From Thereva unica (taxonomy: Eukaryota; Arthropoda; Insecta; Diptera; Therevidae): DNA of 64,000 nt. This document shows positions 22,871 to 35,300 of the stretch, piece after piece (positions within the stretch are counted from its first letter, which is position 1; the number at the start of each line of letters is the position of its first letter). The DNA is taken from the NCBI GenBank assembly GCA_949987705.1, contig OX465283.1, positions 157,991,850 through 158,055,849 of the forward strand, given 5' to 3'. Below the pieces are notes generated by a model. The model was not told the origin of the DNA. It ran no database searches and worked only from the letters and a program-made list of their open reading frames with translations. Made by a program: the position numbers and the translations under genes.

Positions 22871-25393
22871 ACTTTGAAGTAGTTCTTGAATGGATCACTG
22901 GCGGCGCAGTAGTCGAAGTACCAAATTTCGACCGCTTGCTCTTCGTGAACTTCGACAAATACGCCATCTGCAGTCTAAATCAAGAAGCTCCAGTAGCGAT
23001 ACGCGTATCAGTCACAAGTTTGAGCAACGAGTTCGCAGACCTGTCTATACGACCGGGTTCAAAATACGCCGGTATAATTACTCCAGGAAAAAGAAAGACG
23101 ACTATAGCTAGGCTTGATAGATAATTGTGTATTCATTAAGTGGATCCGTTTAGAACACTGACATATAGAAATGGACTGCTCATCAGCAATTATTCCCATT
23201 ATATGTCAGTGGTTTAGAAGTTTAAAATCGATATTTTGCATCCGAACTATCCAAAATTCTTCGTTTATAGCTCTTTTACCATGCATTGTTAATCGTCTCT
23301 CTTTTCTAGTGGTTCTGATAGTTGTTATTATTTAAGTAGCTAACAACTGGATACATTAACGTTTCAAAAGATACACAACCCCGTGCTCAGGACAAATAAC
23401 AATTGTTTTAGATACTAAAGCGAACAAAAGAGGGCTACGTATTCATTTGATCCTACATAATTTTCTTTTATATTTAATAGAATTAGACAAAAACTCTTAC
23501 CTGAAATGATATGAAAAAACACCAGCTATAGCTTTTACTTGATTGCTGAATTTTTGTGTACATTGAGAGCTGAGCATGTCCTTGAAACCGCCCACTTGCC
23601 TTAGCACTATCTAAAAGCGAATAAAATTAAGATATATTTTCAATAATAGTTAAATCGATGTCTATATAAAACCTATGAAGAAATTCTAAACTGGATTTGG
23701 ACTTACTTAAGATATGAAAGTGACAATCTGACACTTAAGCCTAGGAGGGTCCCGTGCATACATATGAATGTATGTAATCATGTTCCAATATTTATATCAT
23801 TCACACGTTCTCATATATTTATTTTGACTTTTTTGCTACCACTTTTAAGAAGCTGCTGTTGATAAAACCACTTGCTCCGTTATCGAAGAATGATGGATGT
23901 AGCGCATTATTAAGGCTTATTACACACGGATGTTATATTTTTTGCAGTCGAATCATTCGCTTCTTTAGCTTAGCAAGATAGCACCTTAATTTCAAGAATA
24001 TAATCTTGGAGAAATGTGCAATCTAGTTCCCAAGGATTCACGGTCTGTAGAGATATACTTGTATCTCTCTACTGCATCCTTGGCCATTTTTTTGTAATAA
24101 ACAAACTTTGGAATCATTTAAAACTCCACCCTAGGCTAGTTACTTCTTTAAATTCAACTAATCGGCGCCCTACTCACTAGAAGATTACCTGTCATATTCG
24201 ATACCTACTTATTTACTTACATACTGATGTCTTATTTCAGACTCAGGTCACTGAATCAGGAATTATAAGGCAGAGTTTAGATTAGTGAAGCTACTGGCGG
24301 AAGTAAGTAGTTTGTGTACTTTCGCAAATTCCTAGGGACAGATAAAATATCATGTAGCATGCAGCAGGAGCACAAAAGCTCCAATCTGTAGGCCGATTCA
24401 GAACAATGGTAAAATTACAAGCAAACAGCTCCAGACTAGTGACCTAAATTATGTTAAGGGGCGGAAAAGTGAAAGGCAGACGGACGAAATAGAGACGGCG
24501 GCAATTTGAATGCTACTATCGCAAATAGAACGGCTTTTACTTCATACAGGGATAATCAGCCTTATTCTCGTTGTCGAGTGACGTGAAAGATATATCACTG
24601 CGACCTTAAATTGGTATTCCCATCGTCAATCTAACAGATTTTTGGCAAGCAAATCGACTATATTCGTATTTAATTGTCGCAAGGTGATGTGTGAAATGAC
24701 ATTTTCCTCGATACGTGTGAAGACATCGACAGTTTCATTCCACCGCGCTCCTCATAGTCACGTCACTCGCCAACGAGAATACCAACTTTGAATTTTCTCC
24801 CAGACGTCTCTGTCTTGCTAGTTCCCTCCAGTTTGTTATTACGGTTTTCTTATATCTTCTAGCACGTCATCCATCCACCTATTTGTTGGTCGATCTTCGT
24901 TCCTTTTTCCTAACGATCTATCATTGAAAATACTGGGTCGCATTCACTCTTCTGAAGCTCCGTACAACGTGTTCGAACCATTGTAGTCTGCCGAATATAT
25001 TGGACTAGACTATTATAATGCCTACGAAAAATTCAGTTCCTTACCTAAGTAGTTCCAAAGACAACAATCCATTGCTCAAAGCCAGCTTAATATCATCCGT
25101 TTTAAACAATACTTTAGGAAGCACTGGAATTGTCAAAATAATCGGATTCATACGAGCATAGTTCTTAGCGAAGCCCCCATAACCTCAACTCGAGAAAAAT
25201 ATTCCTGTCAAGTTTTCTTTTTCATGTAAACATTGAATTCATTGCTGTCAGCCTTATGTAAGAGCGGTGTATGGCTGCAGTGGTCGTTTTGTAGAAAAGT
25301 CATTTATTTAAAATATAAATTTTATTGTACATTTGTCTGTACGTTTATTACTTTCGAAAACCTTGAGAAGAGTAACTTATTTGGTAAATAATC
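22871..25393. other. Intergenic DNA upstream of Idh3b
   Basis: No gene is supported. A short inverted pair CTGACATATA / TATATGTCAG occurs at about 23158-23213. At about 24830-25030 the minus strand resembles the 3' end of an RTE-like LINE (WMDDV-type text with stops). The final part should contain the Idh3b promoter. Confidence 0.4.
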
Positions 25394-28300
25394 ATGTCGG
25401 TTGTTGCGAGGACCATAGGGCGGACATTTCTCCAGGTGAAGTGTTTATGTAAGAATTGGAGGTTAATAATAAATTTGCAATATTTTAAAACTGTAGGCAT
25501 CTGCAAGGGCCGTACATACTACTGCATGCAATAACCAACCAACCGGGGTAGGAAACTTTAGCAATATGCAACTATGTTAAATAAAGCATGCACTATTTTT
25601 TTTGTAGAAAGAAAAGACTTTGAAGAGGACAACATGCACCCTGATACCTGGTGATGGTGTTGGACCTGAGCTTATGGTTTCCCTTCAGGAAGTTTTTCGG
25701 GTATTGCATTATTTTCTTTTCAATTTATCTAATCTTGTCCCTTTTGCGAATAACTCTGCTTTATGATATATTTCATGATATACCGATTGAAATGATTCCA
25801 CCACATGCTGTCGAAATATGGAGATTCATGATATTTCAATTTAGTAAGGATTATGTCTGCAGCACCGAGGTGCACGTGAGAACTTAATAGTGCTAATTTA
25901 AATTAGTGTCCTGCACTATTGCGATTCTTTATTAGTACATTTATGTAAGGCAAAGTTGATAATTCAATACAACGTTTTAGTGGAAGAGACTAGAGGTCAC
26001 TCGTCGCTTGTTTTGTCATCCAGTGCAACGGAAAAAAGATATCAGATTTTAGTTTTCCAAGTGATTTACTACCTGAGTCTTATAGCGCCAAATGCTGACT
26101 AATTTCCGTACTAAACCTGAAGGCGTTTTCTTCTGTCAATGGCGCTACAGCACATCTCCAGCCTTGGCCTCCTGTAATCGTTTTCGATTTCTGGCCAAAG
26201 TTCTCCAATTCGATGTGTGGAGCAATGTGTCCGCATCTGCTACAACCACATCCTTTCATCACGACAACGAGATGATTCTGGACGATCTCGCCAGAAAAGT
26301 TTACGCAGCAAAAGGTTATCCAAACATTCGGCAAACATGTCCAAACCACCGTATTCGCGGTTTTTGTATTTCTTCTTCGATCTTTGTCTGGTTTCGAAGG
26401 CGATCGCGAAGTGAGACACCGAGTATCTGCCTCAAGTATCGCATTTGGAAGACCTCGAGCTTGTTGACGCTCGGCTTGAGCAGTATCCACGTTTCCGATC
26501 CATAAAGAAGAATCGGAAGGATCAACGTTCGATAAAGGCGTACTTTCGTTTTGATGGTAATATTTGTCCGCTTCCATGTGCACTACTTGAGCGAGGCGAA
26601 TGGCGTTACTGTTGCCTGGCCGAAGCGACTGTGCACGTCGGCCGTCGATGCCACTTTCGTTTCCTCAACCAATGAGCCCAAATATTGTAACATCAGAACT
26701 TGTTCGATCTGGGTTCCATCGAGGTGTAAACTGGCTTTCGATCCGTCTGTTGGGAGCGCTTTGGTCTTATCCACATTGGTTTTTAACCCGTATGATTGAG
26801 CGATGCGGGTCATATAAGATGTCCATTGCTTCGGCATCCGTGTTGGCGAAGACGGCAATATTGTCGGCGAACATCAAGTTGGTTACAAAGTTGTTGTCGT
26901 CGTATCGAACTCCAAGTCGTCCATCGAATGCTCACCGCGTTGAAGAGAATCGGGAATTCCTCGGATAAGTCGCTTCGAATACGAACGCTGCTGGCTGAGC
27001 CATCGAATGACGCTTAAAATTGAATGATTTTCAATGGCTCGTGTTCGGGTTGCAAGCCTCTTTACAAGCTGTTCCAATCGATGCGATCGAAAACGGATTT
27101 GAAATCGATGAAAATGACTACAACGAATTCCTTCTTCCATTAGCTGTCGGAGAGCGAATATTTGATCAATTCATCCTAAATCCCGCTTGTCCTTTCGGGC
27201 TCGTTTGCTCTCGATGGTTCTGTAGCCTCGATTTTATGATTTTGATAAATACTTTGCCGACTATCGCTTTCTTCCACGCCGACGGGACCCAATCCGTATG
27301 CCATATGTGTGTTATGAGAACGTGGAGTTGTTGTTATAAGACATCACCTCCGGCCTTATCCGAATCCGCTAATCTCGGCGGTTACTAGATCTATTCCTAG
27401 CGCTTTTTCATTTTTCAGCGATTTTGTTGCCGTCTTCATCTCGATAATTGTCGGTTCTGTACCGAAAAACTGATTTGTCGGCTGTTCTATAATCTGCGGT
27501 TCGAGTGCTAAACCTTGTGGCGGATCGTGGTTGGCGGCTGGTGGCAGAATTCTCTCCACCTCTGCAGACGCTCATGGAGGGACGTCACGAAAGTTCCATC
27601 TGATTATTTGATGTTGTTTTGCCGTTCAACCGACGGATGGTCCGGTACAGCGTCGAGAACTCGTGCCTCCACGCCACTTCTTCTATGTCGGCCGCAACGT
27701 TATTACAGTACGTTTCTCGTCCCGAATTCATTTTCTGTCGAACTTCTTTGTTCGATTGTCGGTATTGCTCGAAATCGACTTGTTTCATTCGTTTCCGCTG
27801 ATCGACGAGGTCCAGACCGCTGTCCGAGATCCATGGTTGAGTTCGTTTTTTTTTATGTGTAAGTCTAAGCTGAGGTGTCACCCTTTGTACTACCAGTCCG
27901 TCATGTCTTACGCGTCAAGGTCAGGTGTCGGGTAGTAAGCTTAGCTCGAAGGATAGAGAGAGGATAAAATAGATTAGATTATGGAGAGGTGGACACTCCG
28001 ATATTTGCCTTTCTTCTATATCGATATCGTTCGCTATTGCGAGGGCCGTGAATATGTTGGATAATGCCATTTGAAACTCTCGACCAATGGTCAGATCCCG
28101 TAGGAAGACACAGTTTTTCTTCTTCTGCGTCGTTCTCTTCGCTATTTTTTAATCGCATCTGTAATTTCGCTCCAACAAAATGATGGTCCGATCCGTAATC
28201 GGGACCACGCATTGCACGTACGTCTGTGAGCGTCGATCAAAATCTTGCGTTGATCAAAACGAAGTCTAACATCACCGAGTCGTTGCCGGATAGATTTCGC

Positions 28301-30085
28301 CAGTTGGTGTTTGAGTGGATGGCGAAAAGTGCTGTTGCCAACGATCAAATTGTTTGACGCTACGAATGAAAGCAGGCGTAAGCCGTTGTCGTTAATTACC
28401 TCGTGTCCGAATTTGTCCATCTTTCCTTCCCATCCGGTTCGATCTGCTCTTGAATGTGCATTGAAGTTTGAGGTATCGTATACAGCGTGTGTTGGAGCTG
28501 ATCGTAAAATTCGTCCTTGTTGGCGTTCGGGCTGGTCTCGGTTGGCGCATAAACGGATACGATATGGGTTTTGATCGTTCCACTGATGGTTATAACCGTC
28601 GCCAAACGCTCGTATATCGATTGGAATGCGATAACGCTTCTGGCAGTCCGTCGATCCACTGAACCCGACGCCGGCTTCTCGTTTCTCACCACCGGAATAG
28701 TAAAGCGTCATCGCTTCGTTTCTGGCGGGACGATCGTCAATGTCCCGGATTCGGTAAGAGGTAGTTGCGATAGCGCAGCAACTGATATTTGGCTTTTCAA
28801 CAATTCCATTGCTATGATTTCGTTGATTTCTACCGACGGTATGTCCTGAGCGTACATTCCACTCGGCGAATTGAATACAAATATAAAAAGGAGACCACAA
28901 TAGTAATCATTTTCTTTGTAGGCTGCCGATGTACCAATTGATTTTGAATCTTTTTTCCTTTCGGAAGTAAATCCTGCTATAAGCGCCAAGTTAGAGGACG
29001 TAGCGGCGTCCGTAATGAAGAATAAAATTTGTATTAAGGTAACTATCGACTTTCACCAGCTGTAAGTTGCCAAAGTAAACCAACCATTTCAGGGTATCCT
29101 TGCTACGCCAGTTAGCAGCACAGCTGGAGAATTGCAATCATTGAACATGAAACTGCGTAACGATCTGGATCTTTATGCAAACGTTGTACATGTTCGTAGC
29201 TTGCCTGGAATCAAAACAAGGCATCAGGTTGGTATAACAATTTAATGTGGAAACTTATGTTATTTACAATTATTTTTATTCTCTAAAGAACATCGATTGC
29301 GTAATTATAAGAGAACAAACCGAGGGCGAATATTCTGCTCTAGAGCATGAATCTGTTCCCGGGATAATTGAATGCCTCAAAATTATAACCGCAAAAAAAT
29401 CAATGAGAATCGCAAAATTCGCATTTGATTATGCCATAAAGAATCAGCGCAAGAAGGTCACTGCCGTGCACAAGGCTAACATTATGAAACTAGGCGACGG
29501 TTTGTTCTTGAAGAGTTGCGAAGAAATGGCGAAGTTGTACCCAAAAATCCAGTTTGAAAAGATGATTGTAGACAACACCACTATGCAGCTGGTTTCTAAT
29601 CCTCATCAGGTAAACAAACTCTTCTTAAAGCTAAAGGATTCCGTGATTCTAATTACAATTTCAGTTTGACGTCATGGTCACTCCAAATTTATACGGCAGT
29701 ATTGTTGACAATATCGGATCTGGCTTGGTTGGTGGCGCTGGTGTCGTAGCTGGCGCATCATACTCGGCTGAGGCTGTAGTTTTTGAACCGGTTTGTTATA
29801 TATAAATTTAAACAGAGGAAGAAAATTATCTATAAACATTGATTTTACTCCTAGGGTGCACGTCACACCTTTGCCGAAGCTGTTGGTAAAAATGTCGCTA
29901 ATCCAACAGCAATGATCCTGTGTGGTGCCAAACTTTTACGCCATATTAACTTAACAGATTACAGTGATAAAATTACCAATGCAATTCTAACAGTGCTAAA
30001 GGATGGTAAGGTTAGAACTAGAGATATTGGAGGTCAAGCAACAACTCGCGATTTTACTCAAGCAATCATTTCTAATATACATTAA
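25394..30085 (+). CDS. Idh3b: Isocitrate dehydrogenase [NAD] subunit beta, mitochondrial
   Basis: Non-catalytic partner subunit of the TCA-cycle NAD-IDH of the matrix, which pairs with the alpha subunit. Eight exons, all with phase-0 GT-AG junctions: 25394-25435, 25497-25547, 25608-25700, 28922-29038, 29093-29227, 29289-29609, 29665-29790 and 29855-30085. They give 371 residues. Exons 1-2 encode a basic presequence. [11 protein letters not shown] at residues 43-53 is the nucleotide/substrate-binding start of the fold. [29 protein letters not shown], the [13 protein letters not shown] loop and the [20 protein letters not shown] segment follow in family order. The text fits beta rather than alpha or gamma subunits. 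Intron 3 is 3.2 kb because of an antisense LINE; other introns are about 50-65 bp. A poly-A signal lies at 30097-30102. Confidence 0.96.
26085..28900 (-). mobile_element. RTE/CR1-like LINE, copy 2, in Idh3b intron 3
   Basis: Read on the minus strand, an APE-type endonuclease half comes first (28900 to about 27980: [15 protein letters not shown], then [29 protein letters not shown]). Next are the linker ([17 protein letters not shown]) and the RT half (27880 to 26090) with [26 protein letters not shown] and [20 protein letters not shown]. Multiple frameshifts make it inactive. It is antisense to Idh3b. A jockey 3' fragment separates the two halves. The long plus-strand ORFs here are shadows of this element. 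Confidence 0.85.
27855..27990 (-). mobile_element. Jockey-like LINE 3' end nested in the LINE
   Basis: The minus strand carries ctatccttcgagctaagcttactac and the following UTR words, matching 750-860. It lies between the endonuclease and RT halves of copy 2, so it inserted into that element. Confidence 0.6.
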
Positions 30086-30879
30086 AAAACAAAAAAATAA
30101 AAACATTTTTTAGAGCCGCCGTCGATTTTAAATTGTCAACAGAGTACCCGTTTACGAACTATAAGGTTTAAAATTTATATTTATTTATTTAGCTTTTATT
30201 TGTTTACCAATGTTAATAAATTATCAGTTAATATACTGTTGGTGATGCAGGTGTTTTTGTTGTTGTTGGAAGGTTCAAAATAAAGTATCCAGTTTAAACC
30301 TGGTTCCATATAAACAGTCATGTGTCGATCGATTTGGTTGGGCTTCGCATTACATCCATCCTTACTTATTCCCCTTTAATGGGACATAGGGCAGAAAGGG
30401 CCCCATCCTGGGGGTTAAAGAAACCTCCACTGATTTATTGACGGGTTAAAGATGAAACATGGTGCAAGGATGATGTCGCAGGATCGAACTTGAAGGTCTC
30501 GATTGCAATGGTAAGCTATCCTAGGCTCAACCTTGAGAAAGGCGCCAACATTAAAATCACCCAGCACTCTCAACTAGGAAGTTTTCCTCCAAAATAGTTG
30601 CATGGTGGTTTGGGGTACTCCAGAGCTTGGCCAGGAAAAATAGGGTCTCTGCTGGACCCCGGGACATTTGAGTATCGAAGGTAAAGAGACTGCAAACAAG
30701 CTAACGAGGCACGGATCTGAGAGCGGAGAACGGGGAAAAACGCCACCAGTGTGGGTGTCAAGTTCGGATGTCTAATAACTTACGTTTACGTACGATAGAA
30801 ATTCGTATCCAATGTGCGGCCAGCCTTACGGCTAAACTTTTACTATATAAAGCCGGCTCTACACGATGCGGTGAAAGTT
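30086..30879. other. Intergenic, repeat-like, no gene
   Basis: After the Idh3b 3' UTR there is low-complexity TTTATTTATTTAG and a SINE-like stretch at about 30350-30560 (cctttaatgggacatagggc, also seen near 61240). Nothing coding is recognisable. Confidence 0.4.
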
Positions 30880-31560
30880 CATGGAAGTAGTTCAAGCAGA
30901 GTAGCTGCCGCTCTTGTGCACTGGACATACATATAATTGCTTTCTTCCAGTCTTGTGTTAGCGATTCTTCATTCCATAACCTAGATATTAGCCTATGAAG
31001 ACATTCTACGACTTTATTGTATCAGTACTTAAATAGTTCAGTAGCATTCTTGTCTTCTCTAGGGGCTTTATTGTTTTTGAGCTTATTTATGGCTTTTTTA
31101 ACCTCGCCCAGGCTTGGGCTCGTTATTATTATATGGTCCTCAGTTATGTCTCTTCTTGTTAATGTTGGAGCAATTTGGTTAAGCAGGTCTTCAAAGTATT
31201 TTTTCCATTTATTTTGGACTTCCATTGGGTTACTAATAATACGCCAATTGTCGTCTCTGCACATACTAGTTCTGGGTTTAAATTTGTCAGTAATCGACCT
31301 TATATGCTTGCCTAATGATTTTGCTCCAGCTAGCGTCCAGAATTCTCGCATTTTTTTGTTCCCTTCTTTCGATCTGCATATCCAAGGTTTCCATTCTAGT
31401 GGTGGTCGGGCTGGCGATATACTCCCTTTGACTTTTATTTATTTCTTCTTCTGTTGCTTTACATTCTTCGTCAAACCAATCGTTCCTGTTTCTTCTTCGT
31501 ACCAATCTGATGGTGTCTTCGGCAGGGGCTTTTAAACTGTCCTTTATGCATTCCCATATT
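30880..31560 (-). mobile_element. LINE fragment, linker plus RT start
   Basis: The minus strand reads RRNRNDWFDEECKATEEEIN, later WKKYFEDLLNQ and SLGEVKKAINKLKNNKAP, the classic entry into a LINE RT domain. A different lineage from the three RTE/CR1-like copies. Broken by frameshifts. Confidence 0.75.
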
Positions 31561-31620
31561 TCATTTATAGTATTTGGTTGTTACTCCAGCTTTTCTGAGA
31601 TTCTTCTTCGCGGCAATTCC

Positions 31621-31900
31621 TTATGGCCCCTGTGTGAAAGTCGGGTCGTGACAAGTCGTGTGAGTTCAAGAAAGTGACGTTTCAGTCGAATTATGACTCA
31701 TCACAGAGACCTACAGTGGAAGTGCTAAGTTCAGTTTAGGTTTAGGCCCCTATGATGAAATTCGTAGGACCCTGTGCTGAAAGTCGGGTCGCGTTTAGTG
31801 ACAAGTCACGCACAAGCAGCGTTATTCGACTGAAACGTCACTTTATTCAATCCAAACGACTTGTAACGAATCTCAACTCGATTTTCAGCCCAGGGCCTGA
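31621..31900. repeat. MITE family with CCCCTGTGCTGAAAGTCG ends, two copies
   Basis: The first copy starts ggcccctgtgtgaaagtcg at 31625. A second begins near 31767 (ggaccctgtgctgaaagtcg) and ends cgattttcagcccagggcc at 31898. Shared inner words are acaagtcgtg and gacgtttcagtcgaatta. Related copies lie at 56668-56762 and 57724-57940. Confidence 0.65.
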
Positions 31901-32337
31901 TTCTTATTCGTGTTTCTTCCACTTTTCAAATTTCCCTAGTGATTTTGATAAAGAGTTTTAACTTGATATAAATCTTCGTACAAATATGCTCACAGTAGAT
32001 CCAGTACAAAGAGGAAACGCCATTTCGGAAGATATGATGAAAAAGGCCCTACTCTTAGACTCTTAGTATAAAACTTCAATATCTGAAATGTCCATGAGAT
32101 TGTTTTGGAGCCATGGGTATAGAAAACAAGACAACCTTAAATATTGACGAAATAAAGCACTGTGCAGATTACGCCACCAACACTTTGCACCATTTCATAC
32201 GGACATAAAATTTTTTGCACATAGAAAGCCATGATAGTCTACATTCTTGGCAAAAATAAATCATTTTAGTCATAATAAAATTTTATTCGAATTGAATGTA
32301 ATGAAATTATTGTAAAAAATTGCCCGTGTTTAAAAAA
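31901..32337. other. Upstream region of the THEG-like gene
   Basis: AT-rich, no gene recognised; expected to hold the promoter and 5' UTR of the gene starting at 32338. Confidence 0.35.
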
Positions 32338-35300
32338 ATGTCACAAAATTCGGTCGAAAATTTATGTGAAAGGGAAATTCCTGTTTGTATTTGGGAAGAA
32401 GTCCTTAAGAACCATGAAAGACATGCGAGGAAACTTCGAAAGATGCAGCCAAACTCGCGTATTAGATGTCTGGCTCTTCCCCGAAAATCAAGGATGCGCG
32501 AAAAGTATCAGCCTCCGCCAGTAAAAAGTTTCAAGCGTGAAATTGAAATCGTCCAAGAGTGGCCATTGTCAACAAGAAATGAATTATTAGCAATGCCCAC
32601 GATACGGTAAGTTTTTACTTTTTTTTTAAGGAAAATTGAAAATATATAATAAAACGTTTATTTTAAAACCATAACCCACCGAAACATCCATATAAAAAAA
32701 ATAACAAAATTCCTAAAGTAAATCCCCTTAAAGTTTAGATGATGTGTTCTTAAGATCGACATAGGCCCCAACTATTACGTCCTGGTTGGTTTCGACAACA
32801 CTTGTCTTGAAGTAGATACGTGTTCCATCCTTCCACATTGATGTTCTGAGTGTTTGCCCTGGAATGACTGGTTTCGAAAATCTCGCCTTTACCGATTTGA
32901 AAGCGTTCGGATTTTTAGTGTAGGTTTCAAGAACAGCACGAACTGCAAATCCTAAGGAGCATAAGCCATGAAGGATTGGTATTTTGTGTCCTGATAAAAT
33001 CGAGAAATCTGGATCAATGTGAAGTGGATTTGTGTCGCCTGAGAGACGGTATAGCGCTGCTTGATCGTGAGTAGTCTTATAATCCAGAACAGAATCTGGT
33101 TTTCGTTTTGGAGGCTGAAGAACTGGTACAACTCCATCAATAGGATTTTTCTTTCCGCCGAAGTTTCCTGCACCAACAACGAAGATAGAACTTTGATTCT
33201 TTACTAGTAATCTCCCGGATTCATCGTACGAATCACAATTGGTAACAACGACAGCTCCGGACTTCTTATCCATAACATCGAAAACTTCGCCTTTAGTTAC
33301 TAAGTTTCCGCTGACTGGCACGTTATCAACTATTTCAATATATTGTTCTCCATGAAGAATGTTGGTTAAATCTGCTTGAGTATGCGTTATTGCTGATGAT
33401 ACTAAGTTCGTAGTCATGCTCAAAAGCAGTCCAGGCAGAACAAAGAATGTCGGAAGTGCCGCGAACTCGGAATGGTTCTCATAAAGATACTTCAAATCTC
33501 CGGGAGTTTTAACAGTTGCGCCCACTCCAAGAGCATATAATATTAGGTCCTTACTACCATATTTGAAGGTATCTGTAATGGCTGAAGAGGTTCCGGCCTT
33601 TAAGTTCTCCAAAACATCGAGCAGAGACGCACTAGCTTCATTAATTGAACTCACATGAGTCGCTTCCGACATGTCGACAACTTTATCCCAAAGTTCCTTG
33701 ACAGTTTCTGGGGTAATAGTTTGTTCATCGATAGATGTTCGTAGCAACGTACCTTTTCCTCGAACTGTCTGTAATTTCGTGGCCCATCCAGCAGCACTTT
33801 CGATTATAGCTCCATTTTCCTTATTAGATTCATGGCACAAGTACACCACGACAGGAGCAATTAGTTTTGGTTTTAGTTCGTTGAATAGCAGGTCTGGCAG
33901 GATTCCTTCAGTCATTCTGGATGCAGCAGTTGGCACTATAACATTGCAGCTAATGTTATACTTGCTACCTTCTATCGCCAATGTGTTTGCCAAGCCTACG
34001 AGGGCCAGCTTCGCAGCACTGTAATTAGCTTGGCCGAAATTTCCGTAAATACCTGAATTACTTGATGTCATAATGATCCGTCCGTAGTTCTGTTTCCGGA
34101 AATAAGGCCAGGCAGCTTGTGTGGTCTTAAAACTACCTTTAAGATGAACATTATGAACTATATCCCAATCACTGTCGGATAATTTCGCAAAGCTTTTGTC
34201 CCGCAGGACTCCAGCATTGTTTACAAGAACATCGACACGTTGGAAATTCTTAATAGCTGTTTCTATAATTTTCTCTCCATCTACAACGGAATTATAATCA
34301 GCACAGGCAGTACCGCCAGCGGATCTTATTTCATTCACTACAACATCAGCGGCACTAGTCGAATTTCCTTCACCATGGAAGTTTCCACCAAGATCATTAA
34401 CCACAACCTTTGCTCCACGAGAAGCGAAAAGCAGGGCGTATTCTCGTCCAAGTCCAGATCCAGCACCGGTTACAACGACCACTCTGTCATCAAAACGCAA
34501 ATCTGCCATTTCACTTTGATAATAATACGCGAGTCACCTTTGAACTTTGCTTTCTTCTCCACTTGTAAAACCTATCTCCAATGGTAGCTGATCAAAGACT
34601 GCAAGACACAATAGTAAATTTCAAAACTATTTCGTTTATAGCAAGCTATTACCAAAATTATGCTAATTTCCTAACAAATCCAGGGATTTATCAAAGACCT
34701 TTTGAATACTGCAATCTAATTGCAACACTTCTACCAAGAGAACTTCCTGCTATCGCGGCTGTGAAACAGCAACTTTTCTATCATCGCGGGTGCTAGGGCA
34801 CTTGACGTTTTCTTGTTTTTTTCTTTTTGGGTTTAAAACGTCAAATGTCGAGTGTCAGTGCAGTCGCAAAAACTGTTTGGAAAAGGGGCTCCATTCTTGG
34901 TGTATATTTTGAAATTTTGAAATGGACACTACAGGTAGCATGCTGCCTTTTAAATCAGAATTAGCAGTAATGGCAGATTTTTTATTGACAGTTGCCTGTA
35001 CAGTTGGACTTTGCCTTTAGAATCTCTTGCAGCGTTGCAAACAAGTATTTCTATTGGCTGAACGCTAGTAAAATGGCGAGCAAAGCAGCAGCGCAGACCA
35101 GCGTGATGCACATTCTTCTCGTATTCTATTTCATGTAAGTTTAAAAACCAATATAATTTTATATTGCCAGTTCTAAGGATGAGGATAAGCTCATTTTTAG
35201 CCTGAATTTAATAGTTGAAAGAGAAAAGTTGAATTTGTGTAGACACTAGTTTCTTTCAAGCTAAAGGCTTGCCCCCATCCACTATCAGTTTTGGGTGTCA

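Noticed and set aside
22858..23124. Plus-strand 88-codon ORF
   Set aside because: No recognisable domain, no splice context, lies beside repetitive DNA.
26092..28849. Many long plus-strand ORFs across Idh3b intron 3
   Set aside because: They are the complementary frames of a decayed minus-strand LINE whose endonuclease and RT motifs are clear.
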